A DNA stretch of 64,000 nt from Nitzschia sp. DOCU1 (taxonomy: Eukaryota > Bacillariophyta > Bacillariophyceae > Bacillariales > Bacillariaceae), in the NCBI GenBank assembly GCA_951394045.1, contig OX595987.1:930001-994000 (forward strand), read 5' to 3'. Shown here in pieces: positions 19,789-30,740 of this stretch (positions are counted from its first letter, which is position 1; every line of letters begins with the position of its first letter). Both the position numbers and the translations under genes were made by a program. A model generated the notes under the pieces. That model saw nothing but the letters and a program-made list of their open reading frames with translations, was not told the DNA's origin and ran no database searches.

Positions 19789-22381
19789 CTAGCGTCTTTG
19801 GTCCCTGTCCCGACGCGGACTCCTGCCTTTGTCACGTCGCCTCATGTCATCGTAGTAACCTGGAGGGGGCGGTCCACGAGGCCCAGGGGGCCCACGATAT
19901 TCGGCGCTAGCGGGGCCATAGGCACCCATTTCGTCGCGTCGATTATGAACGGGCGGTGGCCCACCCCGAAATTCAGGACCCGGCTCGCCCCTCGAGGAAG
20001 CTCCAAAGGGACCACGGCCGTAATAGTCATCGCGGAGGTCAGGGTCTCGAGGAGGACGATCTCGTCCTCCACGATCACGGCGCCCCCTTTCGTAATCTCT
20101 TTCTCTGGCAAGGCCAGGATCTCTGCCCCAGTCATCCACATCGCGATCGCTACGTCCATGAGGACGTTCCCTATCACGCTCATGACCCTCGCCACGTCGC
20201 CGCCTGTCGCGACTGCGATCCCTGTCCCGATCACGTTCACGATCTCTGTCGCCGTCGCGAGACCGGTGGCGCACGTCGCGGGACGACCGTTTCCGTTCTG
20301 TCTCACGGGGAGATCGAGAACTTCGATGTCTTGAAGAGCCATCCCTGTCCACTGCTCCGTCTTCGTGTAAACCTGGTTCGCCTTGTGGGGGCGAGAAACC
20401 ATTTCTTTCTTTTGCCAGCGCGGGTTTCTCGTCGAGAATTCGTTGGGTGGATTCTGCTGGCGGTTCGACTATTTCTCCTTCAACAACAGGGGTGGGACCG
20501 TCGGCCTTTGGCGGCTGCTCTGTTTCGGGCTCCCGTGCCTTCTTCTCGGGGTCACGGCGACTTTCACGCTCTTCCCGCTTTCGCTTCCGGCGTTTCTCGT
20601 CGGCTTCGGAGTCAGAGCGCTTGCGATGGGGTCTGTCTTTCTCACGGTCCCGTTCCTTGCTGTCCTTTTTCCGATCCTCTCGACTCTTCTTTTCACGACG
20701 GGAATCTTTGTCTTTCTCCTTGTCCCGGCGTTTTCGATCAGACTTGTCCCTTCCTGGCTTGTCGTCGTCGTGCAGAGAATCGTCCTGGTCCTTGGCGACA
20801 GCTTCCGGTGCGTCCAACTTGGTACCTGCATCGAGTCCTTCCCTGGCAACCTTTTCCATTATGCCTCGGTACATGGCATCGAACTCCTCTTGCGCTTCCT
20901 TCTCGGATCGTCCCATTTCGAGGGCATTCTGTTTGGCACTTTCTGCAATTACCTTTGCTTCCTTTCGCTTCTTCTTGGTTTGAAATTCGTGAAAGTGACC
21001 ACCTTTGACTTGAATCATTCCAAGCTCCTCTGGTCGATCAGGAGCTCTGGGTTCCGACATGAAGTATCGACTGTTCAGCGCTCGATCAGCCGTCAAACGT
21101 TTGTTGGGATCAAGTTCCAACAACTTTTCCACCAGGTTTAACGCAGGAGGAGACATTTTCGCTTGATACTTGTCTCGAAGCTTGGCCTTTCGTTTCTTTC
21201 CAAGAGTCACATCCCCGGTACGAAGCAATTTGAGGTCTTGAAATCCTTCCCAAGTTTCGGGTGTTGGGGTCCCAAGCATTTCAAAGATTAACTGCAGCTG
21301 CTCCATTTCAGCTTTCCCCGTAAAAAGAGGCTTGCCCAAAATCAACTCAGCGAGGATGCAACCAGCACTCCAAATATCCACCGCAGTCCCGTACTTGGTG
21401 GCCCCAAGCAGCAGCTCTGGTGGTCGATACCAGAGCGTGATCACCTTGTTGGTGAACTCCTGAGAATTACCCCGACTGATAATCGAGGTGAGAAAAGCAG
21501 GAAACGAAAAAAGGGTTAGACGAGGGGCACGAAATGACAAAGCAAGCAACACACATCCTCCCTGGCTAGAAGGATTTGCAATGTTTAGTAACGTACTCGT
21601 GAATCCTATCTAGAATAGGTGGTTCGATACATCTTGCCAAGCCAAAATCGGCCAGCTTTAATCTGAAGTGGTGGTCAATAAGTATATTCGAACTTTTAAT
21701 ATCTCGATGAACGTACTTATTATCATGCATGTACTGAAGAGCTTCAAGAAGTTGTCGGAATATGCATTTGATTTGCACCTCCGTGAATCGGTAGGCCACG
21801 TCCATCAGGCCCGTCAAATCATGTGACACATATTCCAGAACCAGAAAGAGGTTTCCCTTATAGCCTTCTCGGGCATCCCCGACTTTGTCATTTTTGCTGA
21901 CTCTATGCTTCTCCTCCACCTGGTCGTCCTCATCGAGGTGTTCGACTCCTTTGGAACTTACCACTTCCACCATCTGCACCAAATTGGGATGGCGGAGGCG
22001 TTTGAGGATTTTGATCTCACGCAAAATCGTCGGAGGCAACCCCCAGTAATCGCCGTGATGCACTCTTATTTTCTTGAGTGCAACAATTTGATTGGTGTCT
22101 TTACATCTCGCACGGTAGACCTGCCCGTAAGTGCCTTCCCCGATCTGCTCAATACGCTCGTAATGAGCAATCGTCCGCGTCATATTGCGCCAATCCCTCT
22201 GCGGCGCAGGAAGCACGGATTCGGGAGGCAGACTTTCGCAATTCTCGTGCAATGGATTATTCATGGTGGGGGTCACTGTCGGAACGAGTGTATTATCGAG
22301 AGTTGTGTGCAGAGGCATCACATCTACTACTGGAGACGACAAACCTCTCTCGTTTTCAAGCCGACCATTGAGATGCCTCAC
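19789..22381 (-). CDS. CDK12/CRK-type cyclin-dependent kinase with RS-rich tail
   Basis: complement(join(19789..21475,21598..22381)) or one base different at the donor: minus-strand gtacgtt starts at 21596, so exon 1 is 21597..22381. 823 aa, 121-nt intron inside the activation segment. Motifs: GEGTYGQVY (Gly loop), ALKKIR, PPTILREIKIL (PSTAIRE position), YVHRDIKSSNIL, ADFGLARC, then after the splice NKVITLWYRPPELLLG and DIWSAGCILAE. The hinge LVLEYVSHDLTGLMD and the C-terminal kinase extension followed by about 350 residues of Arg/Asp/Ser/Lys-rich sequence match the CDK12/13 and CDK9/Ctk1 group that phosphorylates the RNA polymerase II tail. The exact orthology (CDK9 or CDK12) is not decided. 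The ATG at 22381 is the first; MTRTIAHYERIEQ about 70 codons in could be an alternative. Confidence 0.93.
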
Positions 22382-22748
22382 AAGAGGTGCTACCGCCAGG
22401 ATTTTTCAATGGCTGGCTGGTAGTTGTGCGGCGGCGTCGCGGTGCGGGGATGGGGTCGCAGTTGAATTTGTACTGACTCCTACATACCCGCGACCATGAA
22501 ACCAAGGTTTGGTCGAAGGGATCAACAATTGACAATGACGACGACAGTGACGTAAGCACAAAAGCATCGACGGAGGGCGTACCGACAATTCGCCCACCAA
22601 CGATGCGATGACACCGCGTCTTCCCTCTTTTTTGTGTGACTCTGTGATTCCGGCACATCGACGCTTTCTGTTTTCTCGATAAGTCTTCCTCTCTATGCTT
22701 TTCTCGCCCTCATTTCTGTTGTCTTTTGTAAAGGGATGCAATAGCAGC
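22382..22748. other. Divergent promoter of CDK and CinA-NMNAT genes
   Basis: 367 bp between starts; pyrimidine-rich toward 22640-22740. Nothing else seen. Confidence 0.5.
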
Positions 22749-24374
22749 ATGCCTTCACTTCGACAATCGCGTCTTTCTCGACTATCTCTGTTCACGGTGT
22801 TATTTGGAGAACCAGTGACTTGCTGGGTCGGAAGTTCTAGACGCAGAGCTTTGCCATCAACGACTGCAGGAAGAAGTTTATTTTCCCTCCATCAGGGGCA
22901 ACAAAGCTTTTTCACTACCAACATGTCATTTTCGGAATCTGACGAAGATTACTCTATGAAGGGGCTGGAAGAATATGCAAAGTCTCTGATTGACTCCAAT
23001 GTGGCGTTGGAGCCTGAAAATCGAGCCAGTGTTTGTGTGTGCGTGGCTGGAGGCGGAGGGCATGCGATTTCGACTCTGGCAGCAACTTCGGGAGCGTCGT
23101 CAATGTTGTTGGAGGGGACTGTGGCATATGACCGTCGGGCCTTTCGTTCCTATGTCGGGTTGACAGCGAATAGCACTCGAGTTCGTTACAATTCTCTTGA
23201 AGCTGCAAAGCTAGCATCAGAGACAGCGCTGAAACGAGCCATGAATTTCAAGACGCATAATTTGAGGCAAATGAACGGGTGTGTGGGGGTCGGATGTGCG
23301 TCGGCGTTAGTCTCGTCGTCGTCCCCAGACAGTGTCAAAGGAAGTGGTTACATAGTGGCTACTAGAGCGGATGGGTCACAACTGTCGATTAATGTTACTC
23401 TGGCTGCTCAAGCCGATGTCAATCAACGGACGAGAGTAGAAGAAGACGTTTTCATCAGTCATCTCATTCTTCGGAGTATTGAACTGATCCGTCAGTCTAC
23501 AAAGGGTCTCGAGAAGAGGGACGAGACGCAAACAAATGCAGGTGATATCATTACGGAATTCTGGGGAACGTCTCTGGCGCACGATGGGCCAGAGGAAGAT
23601 ACGGCGTTTTGTGCCGCTCAGCGGCTCCTCGACGGGGATGAGCAGGCATTGGTTTTGCTCCCAGTTTACGAAGATGGCCGTCCAGTAAGATTCCGAGCCC
23701 TCAGATATCCTGTTATTCCCGACGGAAGTTTGGTCATGCCAGGAAGTTTCAATCCACCGCACAAAGGTCACATTTCGTTGGGACAAGCGGCAGTTCGTGC
23801 AGCTGAGCGAATGGGGTACTCAAGGCGCCACGAGGAGTTACCAATCTTTATGGAGTTGTCATTGACTAACGCTGACAAGCCCCCGATTGACCCGCAGATT
23901 GCTTCGGAAAGAATACAAAAGTTCTTACAACTTGAGGACCTACCGAACCAATGGGGACTTGTCTTGACGAGAGCACCTTTGTTCTCGCAAAAGGTTGCGT
24001 GCCTGCGGGACTGTATCATGGAAAGCTCGGATGGAAAGGATGGAAAGATATCGTTTGTTATTGGTGCGGATACTCTAGCACGTATCCTCAACCCCAAATA
24101 CTACAATGATGATAAGGATCAGATGATAGATGCATTGCTTTCGATGAGAGGAGCACATTTTTTTGCCGGCGGCCGAGTCGAGCAAAAGAAGGAGACGCCT
24201 GGTCCAGCACAGTTCATTACCGGCAAAGACGAGCTAAGTGGCCTTCCTCAGGAGGTCAAGGACAAGTTCACTATTATCGAGGAGCAAGAGTTCCGTGTTG
24301 ACATTAGCAGCACGGAGATTCGTCAACAGGAAGAATCCGAACGCCTGGCGGCAGCTCCAAAAGATCGCGCGTAA
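22749..24374 (+). CDS. Fusion of CinA-C (NMN deamidase-like) and NMN adenylyltransferase-like domains
   Basis: 541 aa from the ATG at 22749 (an earlier in-frame ATG at 22695 is possible). The first 60 residues (SLRQSRLSRLSLF...SSRRRALPSTTAGR) are Arg/Ser/Leu-rich, like a mitochondrial presequence. Residues about 70-230 match the CinA C-terminal domain: a GLEEYAKSL helix, VCVAGGGGHAIS, LLEGTVAYDRRAF and the GVGCASALV strand. Residues about 325-530 form a nucleotidyltransferase: MPGSFNPPHKGHISLG (HxGH), FVIGADTLARILNP and VDISSTEIRQQ (the ISSTxxR signature). CinA-C domains include NMN amidohydrolases and the second domain resembles NMN adenylyltransferases, so the two could act in sequence in NAD recycling. 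That link is inference. Similar fused proteins exist in plants as far as I recall. Confidence 0.82.
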   Translation: MPSLRQSRLSRLSLFTVLFGEPVTCWVGSSRRRALPSTTAGRSLFSLHQGQQSFFTTNMSFSESDEDYSMKGLEEYAKSLIDSNVALEPENRASVCVCVAGGGGHAISTLAATSGASSMLLEGTVAYDRRAFRSYVGLTANSTRVRYNSLEAAKLASETALKRAMNFKTHNLRQMNGCVGVGCASALVSSSSPDSVKGSGYIVATRADGSQLSINVTLAAQADVNQRTRVEEDVFISHLILRSIELIRQSTKGLEKRDETQTNAGDIITEFWGTSLAHDGPEEDTAFCAAQRLLDGDEQALVLLPVYEDGRPVRFRALRYPVIPDGSLVMPGSFNPPHKGHISLGQAAVRAAERMGYSRRHEELPIFMELSLTNADKPPIDPQIASERIQKFLQLEDLPNQWGLVLTRAPLFSQKVACLRDCIMESSDGKDGKISFVIGADTLARILNPKYYNDDKDQMIDALLSMRGAHFFAGGRVEQKKETPGPAQFITGKDELSGLPQEVKDKFTIIEEQEFRVDISSTEIRQQEESERLAAAPKDRA

Positions 24375-24668
24375 AGCGTAATCGTAATGTAAAACTCTAC
24401 GACTAAGAATCGAAAAGAGAGGAGGACGACTGCTAGTCTAGCGAGTAACGAATGAATCTTTTCGAATAACATCTCTGTTTAGGAAGGGTGTGTTGAACGG
24501 TAGCAGCGACACTGCAAAAGGAGGAAGATCAAGTTGATAGGCCCTTTGAAGTCAGTCGGGGAGAGAGCTACAGTAGATGAGAAAGGAAGTTTATTTGATA
24601 ACTATAGTCTATACGAATATTCAGAACGAGCATCTAAACTCGGGGTCGGGATAAGCAAAGGCTAGATT

Positions 24669-25262
24669 TTATGCCGCAGCGTTGGATAATGCATGCCGCC
24701 TGGATTCGGGACAGCCTTTGAAGATTCTTGGGGAGACCGACCGGCATGGGACTTTTGGGCTCATCATAATTGATGCGCCAAAGTTGCACAGGAGCACCTC
24801 TTGCATATCTCTTTGCGCTCTCATCCTCGCTTCAGTGACACATTGCGCACTGGCGTTGCGATAGGCAACGGCAAGAGCTTCATCATCAAACAAACCGCTC
24901 TCCCATTGAGCCTCCTGCTCTCGCATGACAGCGGCCCTTGCAACCTTCTTATTTCGCTGCCTCTTCATGTGGCCTTCTCGCGTTCGATGCTCGGTGCCTC
25001 GTAGACAATACTCCTCGTTGTCCTTACAATCTTGAGCGTCAGAGGAAACAAGTTCCACTGTCCGAAGGACGTCGTCCTTGCATTGCTCGAGCTCCGCGTC
25101 AGAGAACCAGCAAATTCGGAGCTCCTCAGCGGTATAATCATTCAAGTGAAGAGCACGACGAGCCGTCACACTCCTTTTAAAGGATACACGGGATCCTTTT
25201 CGTTGGAGTTCTTGGCATGAGGAAGACATGGTTGCAGAATTTGTGTCGGTGGATTGCAACAT
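24669..25262 (-). CDS. Second diatom-family protein (CLRGTE type), unknown function
   Basis: 197 aa from the ATG at 25262 (MLQSTDTN...); MSSSCQEL a few codons later is an alternative. Order of blocks: VSFKRSVTARRALHLNDYTAEELRICWFS, then EEYCLRGTEHRTREGHMKR, then a helical QWESGLFDDEALAVAYRNASAQCVTEARMRAQRD. This is the same layout as the 5328-6095 protein (strand, DYT/EE-W helix, C.RG.E, D.E.A..Y...EA...A..D), here with the DYT..E...W variant common in the family. The C-terminus is Cys/Arg/Ser-rich and less conserved. Role unknown; the family is abundant in diatoms. The frame is open to 25283, but only a non-ATG codon begins it there. Confidence 0.72.
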   Translation of the reverse strand: MLQSTDTNSATMSSSCQELQRKGSRVSFKRSVTARRALHLNDYTAEELRICWFSDAELEQCKDDVLRTVELVSSDAQDCKDNEEYCLRGTEHRTREGHMKRQRNKKVARAAVMREQEAQWESGLFDDEALAVAYRNASAQCVTEARMRAQRDMQEVLLCNFGASIMMSPKVPCRSVSPRIFKGCPESRRHALSNAAA

Positions 25263-26616
25263 GGTTTTTGTTGACACTTCCAATCGTAAAATTCAATTCG
25301 AAGACTATGAGCGTGTATTGCTTCTCATATCACCCTCAAATACGAGTAAGGGGCTTTTCCATGCTAGTACTAATAATAATTCATGGAGACGCCAATTTGA
25401 TGGACGGAAGGAAACGGAGAAACATATCGGCCAAGATGAAGGAATGTAGTCGGGATCCGGCAGCAAAATGTCAAAGTTTGCATAAAGTTGATCAAAGCTC
25501 CTCCAAAACGACCTTACAAGCACCAACGGTTTTGTCAAATATGCCTCTGACACAATGACGGGGTAAAACGGCCGAATTTGGATGAGGTCCGAGCATGTTC
25601 ACTTATGTAAACATTGTCCCAATAATAATTCTAGCATAGGGCCTTTCAAACAACCATAAATCTTAACTGACAGCCCATTAATGATGGTCTCGTGGGGTTC
25701 TTATTTGTCGGCTGAACTCCACCGAACGCCGCAGGCACGATTATGCCGGATCCGCCGCAAACGTGCGCGCGCTATTTTCGTACCTCGCGAGCGCTTTCTC
25801 GGAGTTGCGTCGCTCCGTTTCTTTTGAACGGGACACAGGATGATACCTTGTATCGTATGTACTATGTATACATGTCAATCCGACGTTCACCGTTTCACAG
25901 ACAACAACCAGCCGCCGATCCCGGGCACATTTTTTGCTCATCGGGACAAAACTTTTGATTCCGCGCGCGAGCGCGGAAAAAATTGTCGAACGAGCGAAAG
26001 TGCAACGACGACGACAACAACAAGACAACGACAACAACAACTCAAATCACAACAACGACTAACTCACAACCACGGGCACCAACCCTGCACCGTCCGGCAT
26101 GAAGCAACCAGTTGCTGATCCTGTCTTAACGGGATCGCCTGGTTGTGCCGGATGGTTATTTGGGTTGGTGTTGGCGGCTAGCGGAGGGATTGGTCAGCGT
26201 GCACTTCGGGTCCAAGACCCGCTGCAGACCATTCTCATGGCAACACCGCCCCCGGACGAGCGAAAGTGCAACGACGACAACAACAACAAGGCAACGACAA
26301 CAACAACTCAAATCACAACAACGACTAACTCACAACCACGGGCACCAACCCTGCACCGTCCGGCATGAAGCAACCAGTTGCTGATCCTGTCTTAACGGGA
26401 TCGCCTGGTTGTGCCGGATGGTTATTTGGGTTGGTGTTGGCGGCTAGCGGAGGGATTGGTCAGCGTGCACTTCGGGTCCAAGACCCGCTGCAGACCATTC
26501 TCATGGCAACACCGCCCCCGGCGGCACCGTAACAAAAACAACAAATGTCACCAGCTAGTCATGTTTCCAAGGTAAGCAACAGGTTTTGGAATAATATATC
26601 TCTATTATTATTCTTG
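25263..26616. other. Gene-poor island flank with tandem duplication
   Basis: 1.35 kb between the diatom-family gene and the transposase-like gene. It holds the 266-bp tandem repeat and AT-rich or CAA-rich stretches. Frames inside the repeat recur because the DNA is duplicated, and they show no domain. I could not identify terminal inverted repeats or target-site duplications. Confidence 0.55.
25991..26522 (+). repeat. 266-bp tandem duplication (two near-identical copies)
   Basis: Copy 1 is 25991-26256 and copy 2 is 26257-26522; both begin cgagcgaaagtgcaacgacg and end accgcccccgg(a/c). They differ mainly in the CAA/GAC-rich opening (for example an extra or missing triplet-like change near 26005 and 26280). 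The copies abut directly, as in unequal crossing-over or replication slippage. The unit includes a CAA/ACA-rich purine-pyrimidine stretch and a gcctggttgtgccggatgg segment. It lies beside the transposase-like gene. Confidence 0.92.
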
Positions 26617-29600
26617 CTAACATAAAGTGTCAGCATCAAGTCGAGCCAATTTTGCTGCCTTTTTCTTGGCTCGCAGCTCTGCCATCTTCTCGACTTTCCT
26701 TTTCTTTTCTACCGAGTCCTTCCACCTTTCTAATTCCTCTCCACAACAAGGGATCTGGAAGGCCACTCCTGCTCGATTACAATTTTTCCGATGGAATCCT
26801 CCACAGTCTGTAGTGAGACGATCACACAGTGGATACCAAGCACACCTGGCGCCTTGTTGGTCACTGGGGACCTTGCTGGTTTTCCTTGCTGTGCCTGGTG
26901 TGTGTAGAGGGGAACATCTGCGCTGCTTGCCTTCGATCTTGTGAGCTCATTGCGAAGCTCATTGTATTCTTTCCTTGTCTCTCTCATGAACACTTTCACC
27001 TCATGTGTTTGTTTCCATCGTCGGAACGATGCTTGGATTTGCGTTGGTAACTTAGGAAAAATCTTGATCCCATCATAACTTGCTTTGAAAGACTTGGCAA
27101 GTTCCTTGAAGTTTTTCATTGTGGCTTTCGGATGCCGAAGGAAGAACTCATTTTCCATGCGGAACTCTTCTGCTGTTTGCGATTGAAGAGGCGCACACTT
27201 TACCCCCATTTGACGAGCTAGCTCCCGCATGTCACCAGTCAGGTGATCCATTGGCTCCCCATGCTCCACGTAGTCATCAGAGTGTGTCAAAGGACCAACA
27301 CCGACCGAAACAAGGGGTGTAGCTTCAAAACTGGAAACATTGATGTGACTAGGGTATACCATCACGTTGTAGATTGATTGGATCAACATCTGGATCTCAT
27401 CGATCACATAGAGATGTGAGTGTCCGAAATCTATGTCACCTGCTCTTCGTATCCCTGTGCTAACATTGTACTTATAACCGAGCAGAAGCAAAAGGTAGTG
27501 GCCAATCAATACTCCAACAGCCCACGGGCCCATAGAGTTGCGCATTTTCTGATGAATATTTTCTGCACGAACCGAACCACGCAGCCGAAACCACAAGTCA
27601 AGGCCGTTGGCATCAACACCAGCATGTTTGTAGAGAGAGACATCTTTCAGTTCGGCAAAAGTACCTTCCAGAATCTTCTTGATTATGTTTTCAAACCACT
27701 TCTCAAGTTCTTCAGTGTACCACTTTGCACCCTTTGTCTTGCAGTAGTGCTGAATCTTCTTGAAGTTGCTCGCATGCTCTTCTTCCTGAAACACAGGCAT
27801 GCGAACATGCTCCCGCCAGTATTCCTTGTTATTGGCATAATGATCCAGGATATCCTCTTCGGCTACACCAGTTTTTTTCATCACGACAGCTTTGAAGGGC
27901 TCATAGTCTTCCTCGACAAATTGATGCGTCCCAATAATACAGAGGCGTAATAAGACTGGCCGAAGGGGGCATTTTCGCTCCAAAGGAACAGTGTCCCAGT
28001 GATGCCACAGGTCTTCCTTCAAGCGAGATCCAATGATGAAATCATCCTCATCATGATCGCTTTCCCCTGTGTCGTTGTCCTCATCATCATCCTCCAATCC
28101 TGCAGCCACATCAGTACCAGCAAAGAAGCTATTGTCGGAAGTGTCACTCTCGTCATGGTGGGGACCTTCTGCTTCCTGTGGGGGCGATGGTGGTAGCACA
28201 TCCACCCACAGGCTGGATGTGTTAACCATGGTGACAGGGTTACCACCACATTCCAGCAGTGTTCCAAGATTCATCCCAGAGGGCCAGGATTTCTCGTTGC
28301 TCTTGAAGATATACGGGAGCTTCGCATTTGGAACCGTGACTGTTTTTACTTCCACGAGGGCCTTGCCTTTGCCGCAGAGTAGGTTCCCCCACCTTCTACT
28401 CTCTCCACCAGTCTGAGCCCCAACAAACGTTACAATAACGTTTGCAACTTTCCGGCCACCAATCATCAAATCTGCACGGGATCCCACTTGTAGATTTTGG
28501 GGAGGCTCGACCATCGTTTTGCCATCATAGCGCTTATGCACGAGAGGTAGAATGGTGTCGACAAGCCGTAATGATAGGCGAGCATCAAGAGCCGCATACT
28601 TTGCAAGATGGCGGGGCAATGGCAAACTTGAATAGTCGTTCAAGTGACTTTGGCCAGATTTGTCGACATTTACACCCAAGTATCGCCGGCAAAGTGCTGC
28701 TAGACTTCGACCTTCGGGTTGATTGGCATCATGCCGCATGGCAAGGTATTGCAAATCAATAGAGCGTGTAATATTAACGCCCAACTTCCGTAGTCTAGCT
28801 AGATCACCACCAATCTGCACCCCACATGCAACCATCTCCCCATGTTCAAGAACATCTTTTAGGGCCCGTGGGAATGTTGCAGCACAGTCAACTCCCATTG
28901 CTGTAAGGTGAAATACAGCCACGGGTTTGCCTGGCAAGCAGATCTGTAGGACATGGGTAACTGATGAGTCGACACTGCCATCAAAGCTGTAGTTATTTTC
29001 TGTGTCTAAGCCAACATGGATAGGTTTGTCCTTGTTTCCAGCATTCATGACTCGGCAGGCAGCTGTTGCCCAGATTTTAGCCTGCGATGTGTTTGTAATG
29101 ATAACGTAATCATTGTCATCAATACTTGCCACAGGCAAGGTGGCATCCATGATGGTGACTACCGGAGGGGTCACGCCATCATTCAAGTCGTTCCCAAAAT
29201 GCTTTAGCCATAAGCTGCCATCTCCATTCAGATTGTCACTCTCGAATCGCCGAAGAGGTGGTGCCCTCGCATTTGCACGTGCTCCCTTGTATCCAGACAA
29301 AACATTATCAAGCTCCACTAGTGTCTTCGTGAATACAAAGACAGCAAGACTGATGAACCCTAGAAGAGTAGTGACAGTGTAACTTGCGCCAAAGATGCGA
29401 CCTTTGCGCCCAGTTGCTTTGATCACTTTTGAGAACTTGTGGGTATGGTCGGCAGTGGCACCATGATCATAACGTGTCTGGAAGGATGCTTGATAGAATG
29501 ACTCACGAGTAGTCATAAATTGCAGAAACAGGCGTCTCACTAGATTCTTTGATAGAATCATTCCATTGTAGTAACCCGTTTCTGCAAACTTGCCGAAGGG

Positions 29601-30731
29601 AATGGGAACTGGCGGCTCCAGATTGTAGGCTTCTTTGGCCAGCTTGCGACCAAGGGCACATCGGTAATATGATCGACGTGCAAAGTCATATTTGAGCTTG
29701 TATATGCTATTAAAGCAATTGGCAAACGTGCCAAATTGAATTCGATTTGGGACAAGCTCAATGAACGAGTAGAGCATCATCTCGTGCATGCCGGGTCCAT
29801 GCTCTGATGCAATGAATGGAAAGGTCTCGGCTATTTCAGTTGGAATATTGGCAGACATGAATGTTGGGTCAAACGATGCCCAGCTCTTGCCGCAGGTTGC
29901 ACATCGCAATCTTCTATGAATAACCCACACTATTTTGTCAAAGTAGAAAAATGGACGCCAATCATACTCGTGGGACTGCAAACTTTTTGCCTTGCATGAT
30001 TCATGCTTGCAGCAGCACTTTGTCATGTCTAGCTTGTTTTGAAGAAAGGGGTCCCAGAAAAAGCACCAGGTATCACCAAGATACCAAGGCTCAGGGTTGG
30101 CAGGATCTGCCGAGGCCACGGGGTCCACTGGAGGAGGAATGAAGTGTAGACCGTTTGTTTCCACTTGCTGCTTCATCATTCTATCATTCAGGTAGGAGTC
30201 TTTGACACTACGGATGTAGACATCAAGTGGTGAATGAACAGGAGGCTTGTATGCAGTGGATACACAATTCTTGTTATTGTTACGTGGTGCCACTTCGTCG
30301 TCATCATCATCGTCACAAGGCAGTTCATCCAGGACCTTGATTAATGAGCCCTCATCCATAACTTTCTTTAAAATCTCGATGGCACGTTGCCATTTTCCTT
30401 CATTGCGCTGATTAACTTGAGTGACATTTTGGTTCGTTGGGGTAGTAGTAGTGGTAGTCGTAGTCTTAGGAGGCAGTGGCCCATCTGGTGGCTGGTTGGA
30501 TTTTGTATTTCCCGCTACTGCGACGGGTGCATCAGGGGTAAAAAAGGTAGCAATGCTTGGCTGAGAGCGAGCAGCCTTCTTAAGTTTTGAGAGGCTGCCT
30601 GCTCCTTTTCGAGCACCGCCACTTCCTTTACCACCCATGTTACGGCCTTTGGTGCTTGTACAGTTGTCGAAGCAATTCCTTTTTGAATTGTTGTTGACCA
30701 AAAGAATGACACAGTTTTTGCGTTTTGGCAT
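26617..30731 (-). CDS. Transposase-like protein with DEDD 3'-5' exonuclease domain, C-terminal frame break
   Basis: One frame runs from the ATG at 30731 to a stop at 26730 (1333 aa). Order: basic Gly-rich start with QPSIATFF (about 56-63, a PCNA-box pattern); Cys cluster KCCCKHESCKAK (about 237) and RCATCGKSW (about 278); helical region; ADHTHKFSKVIK (about 427), like the first strand of a DDE/RNase H-type transposase core; RNase D/WRN-like exonuclease about 570-715 with GLDTENN, CGVQIGGDLARL and YAALDARLSLRL (DEDDy residues); an acidic linker; and a C-terminal helical part with RGSVRAENIHQKMRNSMG and GHSHLYVIDEIQ, as in large eukaryotic transposases. A conserved-looking Cys-rich tail (CAWYPLCDRLTTDCGG...KKAAKLARLD) lies in another minus frame down to the stop at 26617-26619. 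So a -1 frameshift or a poor intron occurs within about 26830-26990. Confidence 0.72.
26617..30731 (-). mobile_element. Probable DNA-transposon-derived locus (ends not found)
   Basis: Called from the coding content only: a transposase-like protein of more than 1300 aa, an adjacent 266-bp tandem duplication, and a gene-poor flank between ordinary conserved genes. I searched both flanks by eye for terminal inverted repeats and target duplications and found none convincing, so the limits given are those of the gene. It could be an active element, a decaying copy or a domesticated gene. Confidence 0.5.
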
Positions 30732-30740
30732 TGGCGGCAA

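Noticed and set aside
22356..22795. Minus ORFs in the CDK/CinA promoter
   Set aside because: Ordinary shadow frames overlapping two divergent starts, no family match.
25305..25553. 82-codon minus ORF next to the second diatom-family gene
   Set aside because: Upstream of the gene start, no motif, overlapping frames.
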